Source: UBA4661 sp002405405
GTDB taxonomy: Bacteria; Bacteroidota; Ignavibacteria; Kapaibacteriales; UBA4661
Assembly (NCBI GenBank): GCA_036847245.1
Contig: DAIUAL010000070.1
Coordinates: 1 to 15,220, forward strand
DNA: 15,220 bases
Direction: 5' to 3'
Shown here: in pieces, positions 7,683 to 15,065 of the stretch
How positions within the stretch are numbered: position 1 is the first letter of the stretch
Layout: each line of letters starts with the position of its first letter
Made by a program: the position numbers and the translations under genes
Notes under the pieces: generated by a model
Databases searched by the model: none
What the model was told of the DNA's origin: nothing
The model's input: only the letters and a program-made list of their open reading frames with translations

Positions 7683-7759
7683 AAATCAACAACAAATAGG
7701 GCAAATAATGCCGTAAACAGAAAAGTGAATTGCAGAACAGACTGTAAGTTACGATTTTT

Positions 7760-7773
7760 GCGCTAATTCGCGC
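7760..7773. promoter_or_regulatory. Near-perfect 14-bp palindrome between S1 and mutS (possible operator)
   Basis: GCGCTAATTCGCGC is symmetrical except for one T/C pair and lies in the 184-base region between the divergent S1 and mutS genes. Nearby, CAAGCATA is repeated directly with a 9-base period (7801-7808 and 7810-7817). Neither is long enough to exclude chance; a role in regulating either gene is only a possibility. Confidence 0.2.
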
Positions 7774-7866
7774 ATGACAGAATTACCAAACAACAAGGCG
7801 CAAGCATATCAAGCATAGCGCATCCTATCGCACTCTGCTTCTTTTTCTTCTTCGATTAACTCCGAC

Positions 7867-10551
7867 ATGGCAACACGCAAAGACACACCCCTGATGCGAC
7901 AATATCACAGCATCAAACAAAAGCATCCTGATACTGTTCTCCTTTTTCGCTTGGGTGACTTTTTTGAAACATTTGAAGATGATGCTCATATCACTGCAAA
8001 AGTCTGTGGCATTACGCTAACTAAACGCAACAATGGCGAAGCGGGCGATACACCCCTTGCCGGCTTCCCTCATCACCAACTCGATAATTATCTCCCCAAA
8101 TTAGTACGCGCCGGCTATCGTGTTGCTGTCTGCGAACAGCTCGAAGACCCCAAGCAAGCACGTGGCATTGTCCGGCGCGATGTTGTCGAAGTTGTAACGC
8201 CCGGCATTGCTTTCGGTGATAAACTTCTCGATAGCAAAAAGAACAATTATGTTGCCGCAATCAGTCTCATTGCTACCAAACATGCAATCATAATCGGATA
8301 TAGTTGTGCCGATGTTTCAACCGGCGAATATTTCACAGCCGAAATATCTGCCGATGCTATCAGCGACATCATCGAAGCAACCCAACCTGCAGAAATCCTC
8401 CTTTCAAAAACACTCGCCAAAGAGATGGGTGGCGCTTCTGCACAAGAACCTTCTTCTGCCATTCATCGAATTGTACAAGCCATTGGTGCATTGTCGCACA
8501 AACCCATTCTGACGAAGCGTGAAGATTGGATTTTTGAAGAAATTTTTTGTCGAGAACAGATTATACAGCACTTCAAAACAGCATCGCTCAAAGGATTTGG
8601 CATTGATACTATGTCAGCAGGTATCGTCGCCGCAGGTGCCGTCCTTCACTATATTCACGACACGCAAAAAAATGTTGGCGCCTATCTTCGACCACTGAGC
8701 GTGTTTCATTTGGGTGATGGCATGATCCTCGATAGTGCCACAAAACGTAATCTTGAAATCACACTCTCGTTGTATGACCAATCTCGGGAAGGCACACTCA
8801 TTGGCATTCTTGACAAAACAGAAACAGCAATGGGTGCGCGTCTCTTAAAAAAATGGATTACTCGTCCATTGTGTGCTGTCGAGCGCATCCAGCAACGTTT
8901 ATCGGCAGTCCGCGCCTTAGTACAAGATCATGGTTTATGTTTAGCACTCCGCCAAGAACTACATCATGTTGGCGACATCGAACGCTTGGTTTCACGTGTT
9001 TGCACTGCACGTGCGACACCGCGTGACCTTGTTGCCTTACGATCATCATTGGAACACATCATACCGATCCAACGGTTGCTTGCCAGCAGCACACTACAAA
9101 GTTTACATGGACTTGCTGAACGCTTTCAATCGCCCCAAGAAGTCCTTGACTTACTTCACCGCGCACTGCCTGACGAAGCACCTGCACTCGTTGGCGGAGG
9201 TGATGTATTCCGTATGGGCTATTCGCAAGAAATTGACGATATCCGCTCGATCATGTATTCCGCTAAAACATGGCTTGCCGACTATCAAGAGCGTGAACGA
9301 CTACCAAGCGGGATCTCTACACTCAAAGTAAGCTTATATGGTGTATTTGGATACTATATTGAGATTACCCACACGCTCAAACAACGTATTCCCGATTATT
9401 ATGAACGGAAGCAAACACTCACAAATGCCGAACGCTATATTACGCCCGAACTCAAAGAGATGGAATCCAAAATTCTTCATGCCGAAGAAAATATTGCAAC
9501 GATTGAGCGTACTCTTTTTCAGGAATTACGTTTGCAGATTGCCAATTATGCAGACATGCTCTTACAGAATGCTGAGCTACTGGCAATTACCGATTGCTTA
9601 CACAGTTTTGCACAGTGTGCCGTTGCCTATAATTTTTGCGAGCCAACCGTTGATACTTCCGAGACACTAACTATTGTGCGTGGGCGGCATCCGGTCGTCG
9701 AACGCTTACTGCCATTGGGAGAATCTTTTACAGCGAATTCCACAACTTTGAATACCGAAACAGAACAAATTCATATTATCACCGGTCCGAACATGTCGGG
9801 CAAATCGAGCTATCTGCGACAAGTGGGCTTGATTGTTCTTCTTGCGCAAATTGGTTCTTTTGTTCCTGCGGAATCAGCTCATATTGGCTTGGTAGATCGC
9901 ATTTTTACGCGCGTGGGAGCGCAAGACAATATCACGCAAGGTGAGAGTACTTTTTTAGTGGAAATGCAAGAAGCGGCAAACATTATCAATAATGCTTCAC
10001 GTAAAAGTTTGATTTTGCTTGATGAAGTTGGGCGTGGCACAGCGACATTCGATGGGATTGCGATTGCACGGGCAATTGCAGAATATATTCATCAAAAGAT
10101 TGGTGCTCGAACACTCTTTGCTACACATTATCATGAACTTACATCGCTTGCGGAAGAATTCTCTCGCATTGCGAATTACAAAGCTGATGTCCGCGAAACA
10201 GGAACGAACATTGTCTTCCTTCGTTCGATTGTTAAAGGCAGTGCTTCTCATTCATTTGGTATTCATGTTGCGGCAATGGCAGGATTACCGAAAGACTTGA
10301 CCGACCGTGCGGATACTATTATGCATGAGTTAGAGTCTTCCTCCAGTCATCGCTCCTTACTTGGCATACAAACAAATGACAAACCCATACAGGCTCATGA
10401 GATATCTCATGAGCCAAGTGAGCCACAATTTTCTCTGTTTGAAATTCGCGATGATCGCCTACGCGAGCAGATTCGCAATATTGATCTGCACAGCATTACG
10501 CCCATACAAGCATTAGGTATTTTGGAAGAGCTTCAAAAGCAAGTACGATAA
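7867..10551 (+). CDS. mutS: DNA mismatch repair protein MutS
   Basis: MutS finds mismatches and small loops in newly copied DNA and, in its ATP-bound clamp state, recruits MutL. The 894-residue product has the full domain order. The mismatch-binding domain I holds LLFRLGDFFETFEDDA, with the Phe-x-Glu reading motif at Phe32-Glu34 (Phe instead of the usual Tyr in the middle). Connector, lever (about 270-560) and clamp domains follow. The ATPase has the P-loop GPNMSGKSS at 640-648, TQGESTFLVEM, Walker B with Asp719-Glu720 in LILLDEVGRGTATFDG, and FATHYHEL. A linker leads to a beta-clamp-binding motif QFSLF at 854-858 and a C-terminal helix (DLHSITPIQALGILEELQKQ), the usual tetramerisation tail. 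Length is close to the 850-890 typical of the family. No SD precedes ATG 7867. A perfect 24-bp palindrome lies in the linker coding sequence (10392-10415). It converges with hisG, with only 17 bases between. Confidence 0.98.
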   Translation: MATRKDTPLMRQYHSIKQKHPDTVLLFRLGDFFETFEDDAHITAKVCGITLTKRNNGEAGDTPLAGFPHHQLDNYLPKLVRAGYRVAVCEQLEDPKQARGIVRRDVVEVVTPGIAFGDKLLDSKKNNYVAAISLIATKHAIIIGYSCADVSTGEYFTAEISADAISDIIEATQPAEILLSKTLAKEMGGASAQEPSSAIHRIVQAIGALSHKPILTKREDWIFEEIFCREQIIQHFKTASLKGFGIDTMSAGIVAAGAVLHYIHDTQKNVGAYLRPLSVFHLGDGMILDSATKRNLEITLSLYDQSREGTLIGILDKTETAMGARLLKKWITRPLCAVERIQQRLSAVRALVQDHGLCLALRQELHHVGDIERLVSRVCTARATPRDLVALRSSLEHIIPIQRLLASSTLQSLHGLAERFQSPQEVLDLLHRALPDEAPALVGGGDVFRMGYSQEIDDIRSIMYSAKTWLADYQERERLPSGISTLKVSLYGVFGYYIEITHTLKQRIPDYYERKQTLTNAERYITPELKEMESKILHAEENIATIERTLFQELRLQIANYADMLLQNAELLAITDCLHSFAQCAVAYNFCEPTVDTSETLTIVRGRHPVVERLLPLGESFTANSTTLNTETEQIHIITGPNMSGKSSYLRQVGLIVLLAQIGSFVPAESAHIGLVDRIFTRVGAQDNITQGESTFLVEMQEAANIINNASRKSLILLDEVGRGTATFDGIAIARAIAEYIHQKIGARTLFATHYHELTSLAEEFSRIANYKADVRETGTNIVFLRSIVKGSASHSFGIHVAAMAGLPKDLTDRADTIMHELESSSSHRSLLGIQTNDKPIQAHEISHEPSEPQFSLFEIRDDRLREQIRNIDLHSITPIQALGILEELQKQVR
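10392..10415. repeat. Perfect 24-bp palindrome inside mutS
   Basis: The arm GGCTCATGAGAT is followed immediately by its exact reverse complement ATCTCATGAGCC, with no spacer. In the mutS frame it encodes Ala-His-Glu-Ile-Ser-His-Glu-Pro (843-850) in the non-conserved linker between the ATPase and the clamp-binding motif. The partial copy GTGAGCC follows at 10419. A perfect 24-bp palindrome has an expected count of about 0.001 in a random window of this size. Confidence 0.95.
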
Positions 10552-10568
10552 TGTGGGCGCATTGCGAA

Positions 10569-11438
10569 CTATACAATCATCTTTTCGATAGGAAGGACTA
10601 AAATTCCCTGAGCACCTTCCGAACGCAACCTGCCGATAATTTCCCAAAATGTATCCTCGGGTACCACCGAATGGACTGCACTCCACCCCTTATCTGCAAG
10701 CGGTGTTACGGTTGGACTTTTGATACCGGGCAATATGGCAAGGATACGATCCAGAGAAGACGTTGGTGCATTCAAGACAATGTACTTGGTTTTCTTTGCA
10801 CGACTCACCGCATGAATACGGAAACGCAAATCATCAAGAACCTTGATCTGTTCTGACGTAAGATGCTTGCCTTGAATCATGACAGCTTCTGAGCGATAGA
10901 TAATTTCTGCTTCCTTTAAGCCATTGCTCATAAGAGTCGAACCCGAACTTACGATGTCGCAAATAGCATCAGCAAGACCAATACTCGGTGCAATTTCGAC
11001 CGAACCACTTATCTCGTGAATGTCGGCAACCACACCTTTATCGGCGAGATACGTTTGAAGAATATGCGGAAACGACGTGGCGATACGTTTGCCCTGCAAA
11101 CTCTGCACACCGCCATAGACTTGCTCTTTGGGGATTGCGAGAGAAAGTCGGCAACGAGAAAAACCGAGGCGTTCAGCAATATCAACATGCGTTTTAATAT
11201 GGGCTGAATGAGCTTCAGCTTCTACCAATACATTCTCACCAACAATGCCAATATCAGCAACACCGTCGGCAACATAGGCGGGGATATCATCATCGCGCAA
11301 GAAGAGAAATTCTAACGGGAAATTGAATGCCGGCGATTTGAGTGTTCCTGATTTATTAAAGTCTAAACCACACTCACGCATGAGTTCGAGGGAGTCATCT
11401 GTCAAGCGACCGGATTTTTGAATAGCGAGTTTAATCAT
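10569..11438 (-). CDS. hisG: ATP phosphoribosyltransferase, long form (HisG)
   Basis: HisG joins ATP and PRPP to give phosphoribosyl-ATP, the first and feedback-controlled step of histidine synthesis. The 289-residue product starts MIKLAIQKSGRL and shows the periplasmic-binding-protein-like catalytic core, including DGVADIGIVGENVLVE (58-73), RCRLSLAIPKEQ, GKRIATSFPHILQ, and the PRPP-binding segment GLADAICDIVSSGSTL (154-169). Residues from about 215 on (KKTKYIVLNAP ... SPTVTPLADKGWSAVHSVV) form the HisG_C ACT-like domain that binds histidine in long-form, HisZ-independent enzymes. It is last in an apparent transcript, ABC exporter - cutA - hisG, 31 bases after the cutA stop. No other his gene is in the window, so hisG seems separated from the rest of the pathway. 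No SD is evident. Confidence 0.96.
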   Translation of the reverse strand: MIKLAIQKSGRLTDDSLELMRECGLDFNKSGTLKSPAFNFPLEFLFLRDDDIPAYVADGVADIGIVGENVLVEAEAHSAHIKTHVDIAERLGFSRCRLSLAIPKEQVYGGVQSLQGKRIATSFPHILQTYLADKGVVADIHEISGSVEIAPSIGLADAICDIVSSGSTLMSNGLKEAEIIYRSEAVMIQGKHLTSEQIKVLDDLRFRIHAVSRAKKTKYIVLNAPTSSLDRILAILPGIKSPTVTPLADKGWSAVHSVVPEDTFWEIIGRLRSEGAQGILVLPIEKMIV

Positions 11439-11469
11439 GGTCTATAAAAAAAGAAAAAGAAATAATTGG

Positions 11470-11808
11470 CTATGCCATTTGTTCGTGCAACCACGCAAAA
11501 TAAGGTGCATTGACCGACAAAATCGGTACTTCAAGAATACAAGGAACATCATACGTATGGAGTGCTGCGATCCGTTGGCGCACATCTGCAACATGTGCTG
11601 TTGTTGTTTTGACAATCAGCACACACTCTTGCGACACAGCTATATCACCTTGCCAATGATAATGCGATTCCATGTGAGGCAGAATATTAATACATGCAGC
11701 AAGACGTTCACCAAGCAGTGTCCGCCCCAGTAAACGCGCTTGTTCAATATGCTCTGTTGTAATATAGAGCAAGACGATATCAGGTGTTGATGTTGATATT
11801 GTTGTCAT
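11470..11808 (-). CDS. cutA: CutA1 divalent-cation tolerance protein
   Basis: The 112-residue product matches the small, trimeric CutA fold: DIVLLYITTEHIEQARLLGRTLLGERLAACINILP, then the HYHWQGDIAVSQECVLIVKT strand pair and HTYDVPCILEVPI. The conserved Cys39 of the AACIN motif, the WQG turn and the YDVPCILE segment are all present. CutA was linked to copper and other divalent-metal tolerance in E. coli, but its molecular role is still unsettled; the family is PII-like in fold. The N-terminal MTTISTSTP is a short extension ahead of the first strand. It lies between the ABC exporter gene (24 bases upstream) and hisG (31 bases downstream), all on one strand. A purine-rich GGGGGAA about 14 bases before the ATG is too distant for a normal SD. 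Confidence 0.93.
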   Translation of the reverse strand: MTTISTSTPDIVLLYITTEHIEQARLLGRTLLGERLAACINILPHMESHYHWQGDIAVSQECVLIVKTTTAHVADVRQRIAALHTYDVPCILEVPILSVNAPYFAWLHEQMA

Positions 11809-11832
11809 GTACGAAGAATTCCCCCGAAGACA

Positions 11833-13611
11833 TCATGCAAGGAGTTGTTCCTTGTATTGCAAACGATACAGCTTGGCATACAGACCATTTTTCTCAAGAA
11901 GTTCTTGGTGCGTTCCCATTTCGCGGAGAGCACCATGATGCAAGACAATAATTTTATCGGCATGTTGAATTGTTGAAAGCCGATGAGCAATAACAATAGA
12001 TGTTCGACCATGCAAGAGTTTTGCAACTGCTTGCTCAATAAGCTGTTCGGTTGCAGTATCAACATTGGCAGTAGCCTCATCAAGAATCAAAATATCGGGG
12101 TTACGCACTAATGCCCGTGCAAAAGAAATTAATTGCTTTTGTCCCACAGATAGCGAAGCACCACGTTCCATCACTTGCGTGTTATAAGCATCTGGTAAAC
12201 GCTCGATAAATTCTCCTGCTCCAACAGCATGAGCCGCCAAACGAATCTGCTCGTCGGTAATCGTTTCATCGCCCAAAGAAATATTATCCTTGATCGACCG
12301 TGAGAATAAGAATACATCTTGCAGAACAATGGCGATATGTTTACGCAGGGAATACTGCTGAATATCGCGAATACTTTTACCATCAACGAGGATATCACCA
12401 CCCTGAAACTCATAGAAGCGCGACAAGAGGTTCATCAACGAAGATTTACCTGCACCCGTTGCTCCGACGATCGCAACCGTCTGTCCTTTTTCGACCGTAA
12501 ATGATACTCCTTTCAGAACAGGATTAACACCATCATAGGCAAATTCTACATTGCGAAATTCGATCGCATGGTCAAATGTTTCGATGGGTTGAGCATTCGG
12601 ATTATCACGCACAAACGAATCCTCGTCCAACAAAACAAAAATGCGCTCGCTCGATACCATGGCACTTTGGAGGGTGTTATATTTCTCCGACAAATCGCGT
12701 ACCGGGCGAAAGAATTGTTCCATGTACTGCGAAAAGGCAATCAGCACACCAATACTCATTGTACCTTGTAAAATATTTTCTGATGCGTACCACAATGCCA
12801 AGCACACAGCAATGGTACTCAACATTTCTACAACCGGAAAAAACGAAGCATAATAAAACACGGAGCGAATGTGGGCTTTGGTGTGAGCTGTGTTGATATC
12901 ATGAAACTGTTGAAACTGCTGTTGCTCTTGCGAAAAGAGTTGGATAATATTGATACCGGAAAGATATTCATTCAAAAAGGTATTCAACCGTGCAATTTGT
13001 TTACGTATTTCCCGATACTGCTTGCGAACTGCCTTGCGAAAGATATTGGTTGCGATCAACAGAAGAGGTACAATCCCAATAGTAAGTAACGCCAACTGCC
13101 AATTTGTGGCAAACATGAAGAATACGATCCACAGGATAACAAAGACATCCGTAATAATCATCACAATGCCGGATGACAACACTTCATTCAGTACTTCGAC
13201 ATCACTGGTTACACGGGTAACAAGACGACCTATCGGGGTTGTGTCATAAAATCGCAAAGAGAGCACTTGCAATCGCTCGTACAATTTGATTCGTAAGTCA
13301 AGAATCGCCGACTGTCCAATCCACTGCATCAAGATAGACAGTGCGTAATTAAACACTCCCTGCAACAACATCAAACCGATGATACAGCCAATAATAAAGA
13401 GTAAACCATGCCAATCTTTATGGGCAATTTTATCATCAATAGCGAGGCGCATCAAATAGGGACGCAATGGTCCCATCGCAGAGGCGAGCATCGTCAGCGT
13501 AATCGCTCTAAAGACATGATCTTTATAAGGTTGCAAAAATTGTAAAAGTCGCTTGAGTAGGGCAAAATCAATTGCTTTGCTCACGGCTTCATCATCATTG
13601 GGTTTTGCCAT
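11833..13611 (-). CDS. ABC exporter, fused membrane and ATPase domains (MsbA/LmrA-like half transporter)
   Basis: The 592-residue product has an N-terminal type IV (ABC exporter) membrane domain of six helices (about 33-310) fused to a nucleotide-binding domain (about 350-585); it would act as a dimer in the inner membrane. ATPase motifs are Walker A GATGAGKS (383-390), Q-loop Gln431, signature LSVGQ (487-491, with Val for the usual Gly), Walker B ILILDEATANVD (507-518) and the H-loop His543 in IVIAHRLST. The membrane domain carries the coupling-helix sequence FYDTTPIGRLVTRVTSDVEVLNE, typical of lipid/drug exporters such as MsbA, LmrA and YfiB/YheH-type proteins. The substrate cannot be decided; lipid or drug export is likely. 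It is first in the ABC - cutA - hisG run and has a candidate promoter and operator just upstream. No partner half-transporter is seen, so a homodimer is likely. Confidence 0.93.
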   Translation of the reverse strand: MAKPNDDEAVSKAIDFALLKRLLQFLQPYKDHVFRAITLTMLASAMGPLRPYLMRLAIDDKIAHKDWHGLLFIIGCIIGLMLLQGVFNYALSILMQWIGQSAILDLRIKLYERLQVLSLRFYDTTPIGRLVTRVTSDVEVLNEVLSSGIVMIITDVFVILWIVFFMFATNWQLALLTIGIVPLLLIATNIFRKAVRKQYREIRKQIARLNTFLNEYLSGINIIQLFSQEQQQFQQFHDINTAHTKAHIRSVFYYASFFPVVEMLSTIAVCLALWYASENILQGTMSIGVLIAFSQYMEQFFRPVRDLSEKYNTLQSAMVSSERIFVLLDEDSFVRDNPNAQPIETFDHAIEFRNVEFAYDGVNPVLKGVSFTVEKGQTVAIVGATGAGKSSLMNLLSRFYEFQGGDILVDGKSIRDIQQYSLRKHIAIVLQDVFLFSRSIKDNISLGDETITDEQIRLAAHAVGAGEFIERLPDAYNTQVMERGASLSVGQKQLISFARALVRNPDILILDEATANVDTATEQLIEQAVAKLLHGRTSIVIAHRLSTIQHADKIIVLHHGALREMGTHQELLEKNGLYAKLYRLQYKEQLLA

Positions 13612-13636
13612 TGGCTTTGAGAATTCGTGCGCGGAA

Positions 13637-13657
13637 GTAACATTGTGTTACAACACA
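13637..13657. promoter_or_regulatory. Overlapping inverted repeats just upstream of the ABC exporter gene (possible operator)
   Basis: GTAACA-TTG-TGTTAC (13637-13651) and TGTGTT-AC-AACACA (13644-13657) overlap. They lie 26-46 bases upstream of the exporter start and directly downstream of its candidate -7 element, where a repressor would block initiation. The arms are only 6 bp, so chance is not excluded. Confidence 0.3.
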
Positions 13658-13663
13658 TATTTC

Positions 13664-13671
13664 CAAAAATA
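13664..13671 (-). promoter_or_regulatory. Candidate -7 promoter element for the ABC exporter operon
   Basis: TATTTTTG on the minus strand, 53 bases before the ATG at 13611, identical to the octamers before uppS and the dehydrogenase gene. No clear -33 TTTG is found at the expected distance. Confidence 0.35.
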
Positions 13672-13862
13672 GAGAATCCATTAAAAAAAATGAACCTTTT
13701 CGCTGTCGATAGAATATAACAACAAAGAAAAGTTTCGGAGCGTGAAACTCTTTGCATAATTTCGCACCGTTTCATATCATTGCAAAACATAGTTAAAACA
13801 AGGGCTTGTGGACTTTTTGACATTTCACGGCAACTTACAATGTCCCACAATAACTATGCTTT

Positions 13863-13884
13863 TTTGTCATTCATTTGTCATTCA
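13863..13884 (+). repeat. Tandem 11-bp direct repeat before the integrase start
   Basis: TTTGTCATTCA occurs twice without a spacer (13863-13873, 13874-13884), ending 7 bases before the preferred integrase ATG. The period is about one helical turn, so a protein could bind both copies on one DNA face. It could be an arm-type recombinase or excisionase site, or a regulatory site; this is inference. Confidence 0.6.
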
Positions 13885-13891
13885 AGAATCC

Positions 13892-15001
13892 ATGAATCAA
13901 ATTCAAAAAACACCAAGAAGTACGATTTCACGCAAGAAGAAAAAACCACAAAGAGGTGTAGCAATACGAGAGCAAAAGAATAAGTCAGGTACGGTTTCGC
14001 TTCGTTTGGACTATACGCACAACGGCAAAAGGCATAGGGACACCTTGAATATCATCTTGACAGGTGATAGCTCTAAGGACAAGGAGTTGAAAGACATGGC
14101 AGAGATTATCCGTGCAAAAAAACAGTACGAACTTCTTGCAGAGAAAAACGAACTACCAAGACCAAAGAGCAACGGAGCGGACTTCTTGCAATACTTTGAA
14201 GAACTTTCACGCACCCGAAAGAAAAACAACGTTTGGAATAATGCCGTAAAGCACTTGCGAACATTCTGCAAGGGTGTCCCCTTGCCTATGAGAGCGATAA
14301 CCGTTGATATGGTCGAGCGGTGGAAAAGCTATCTACTAAATACCGTATCGAGAAACTCCGCTTCGACATACTACAATGCTTTTCGTACAGCAATAAATAC
14401 GGCTTTTCGGAGCGAACTAATAGCAAGTAATCCATGCGCTAAAACACCCGCAATATCGGAGCGGGAAACAGACGTAGAGTATTTGACTATCGAAGAGCAA
14501 AAAGCAATGGAGAGTATCGAGTACAGCACACAAGCGATACAAAGGGCTTTTCTTTTTGCTTGTTGTACAGGGCTTCGCCTAAGCGATGTTTCGGCTTTGA
14601 CATGGAATGACATAGAACGAGGCAAAAAGGAAAAGCAGATACAAGTACGACAAAAGAAAACCGATGGCACCGTGTTAGTATTCCTTGCACAGAAAACTCT
14701 ACACTATATCGGCAAAAAGCCAAAGCAAGCAAAAGAAACCGATAGAGTGTTTCCCATATCGAGTAGTTACGCAGTGATAAGTAAGCACGTAAAACGCATG
14801 GCAGAGCAAGCGGGAATAAAGAAGCGGGTTACGTTTCACGTAAGCAGACATACGTTTGCAACCTCACTACTTACACAGGGTGCTTCGTTGTACGCAGTGT
14901 CGAAATTGCTTGGACACAAGAGCATAAAAGAGACAGAGCGATACGCCAAACTAATCAACGCAAAATTAGAGGAAGTAGCGTTTCTTGTGGATAGCTTCTA
15001 G
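13892..15001 (+). CDS. Tyrosine recombinase / site-specific integrase of a mobile element
   Basis: The 369-residue protein (ATG 13892) belongs to the integrases of Bacteroidota transposons and islands. An N-terminal basic stretch (RKKKKPQRG) is followed by an arm-binding domain (about 22-90: SLRLDYTHNGKRHRDTL, then DKELKDMAEIIRAKKQYEL). A SAM-like core-binding domain follows (about 95-180), then the catalytic domain (about 190-365). Its catalytic set is complete: Arg229 in TGLRLSD, a Lys around 255-256 (RQKKTDG), His316-x-x-Arg319 in FHVSRH, His342 in LLGHKSIKET, and the nucleophile Tyr351 in ERYAKL. The enzyme should therefore be active in cutting and joining att sites. A GTG at 13808 or ATG at 13856 in the same frame would lengthen it, but the added sequence is not integrase-like. 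Frequent AUA and AGA codons set it apart from the genes to the left, a sign of transfer. A terminator follows 10 bases after the stop. The element's other end is outside the window. Confidence 0.93.
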   Translation: MNQIQKTPRSTISRKKKKPQRGVAIREQKNKSGTVSLRLDYTHNGKRHRDTLNIILTGDSSKDKELKDMAEIIRAKKQYELLAEKNELPRPKSNGADFLQYFEELSRTRKKNNVWNNAVKHLRTFCKGVPLPMRAITVDMVERWKSYLLNTVSRNSASTYYNAFRTAINTAFRSELIASNPCAKTPAISERETDVEYLTIEEQKAMESIEYSTQAIQRAFLFACCTGLRLSDVSALTWNDIERGKKEKQIQVRQKKTDGTVLVFLAQKTLHYIGKKPKQAKETDRVFPISSSYAVISKHVKRMAEQAGIKKRVTFHVSRHTFATSLLTQGASLYAVSKLLGHKSIKETERYAKLINAKLEEVAFLVDSF

Positions 15002-15010
15002 CACAAAAGC

Positions 15011-15047
15011 AAAAAGCCCCTGCATAACGATATACAAGGGCTTTTTT
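15011..15047 (+). terminator. Bidirectional intrinsic terminator between the integrase and the convergent partial gene
   Basis: AAAAAGCCC (15011-15019) pairs with GGGCTTTTT (15038-15046), with an 18-base loop and one further T. The A/T ends supply a T-tract in both directions, so it can end both the integrase transcript and the leftward gene that stops at 15066. Confidence 0.8.
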
Positions 15048-15065
15048 ACGAAGCAAGACAAAAAA

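Noticed and set aside
13612..13891. A tRNA gene or tRNA fragment as the integration target
   Set aside because: No T-arm-like GTTCGA...C block or acceptor stem could be found on either strand.
13798..15043. Direct repeat ACAAGGGCTT at 13798-13807 and 15034-15043 flanking the integrase gene, considered as att sites
   Set aside because: Ten-base repeats are common by chance in 15 kb, the flanks differ completely, and the right copy is simply one arm of the terminator hairpin. An element holding only the integrase is also unlikely.
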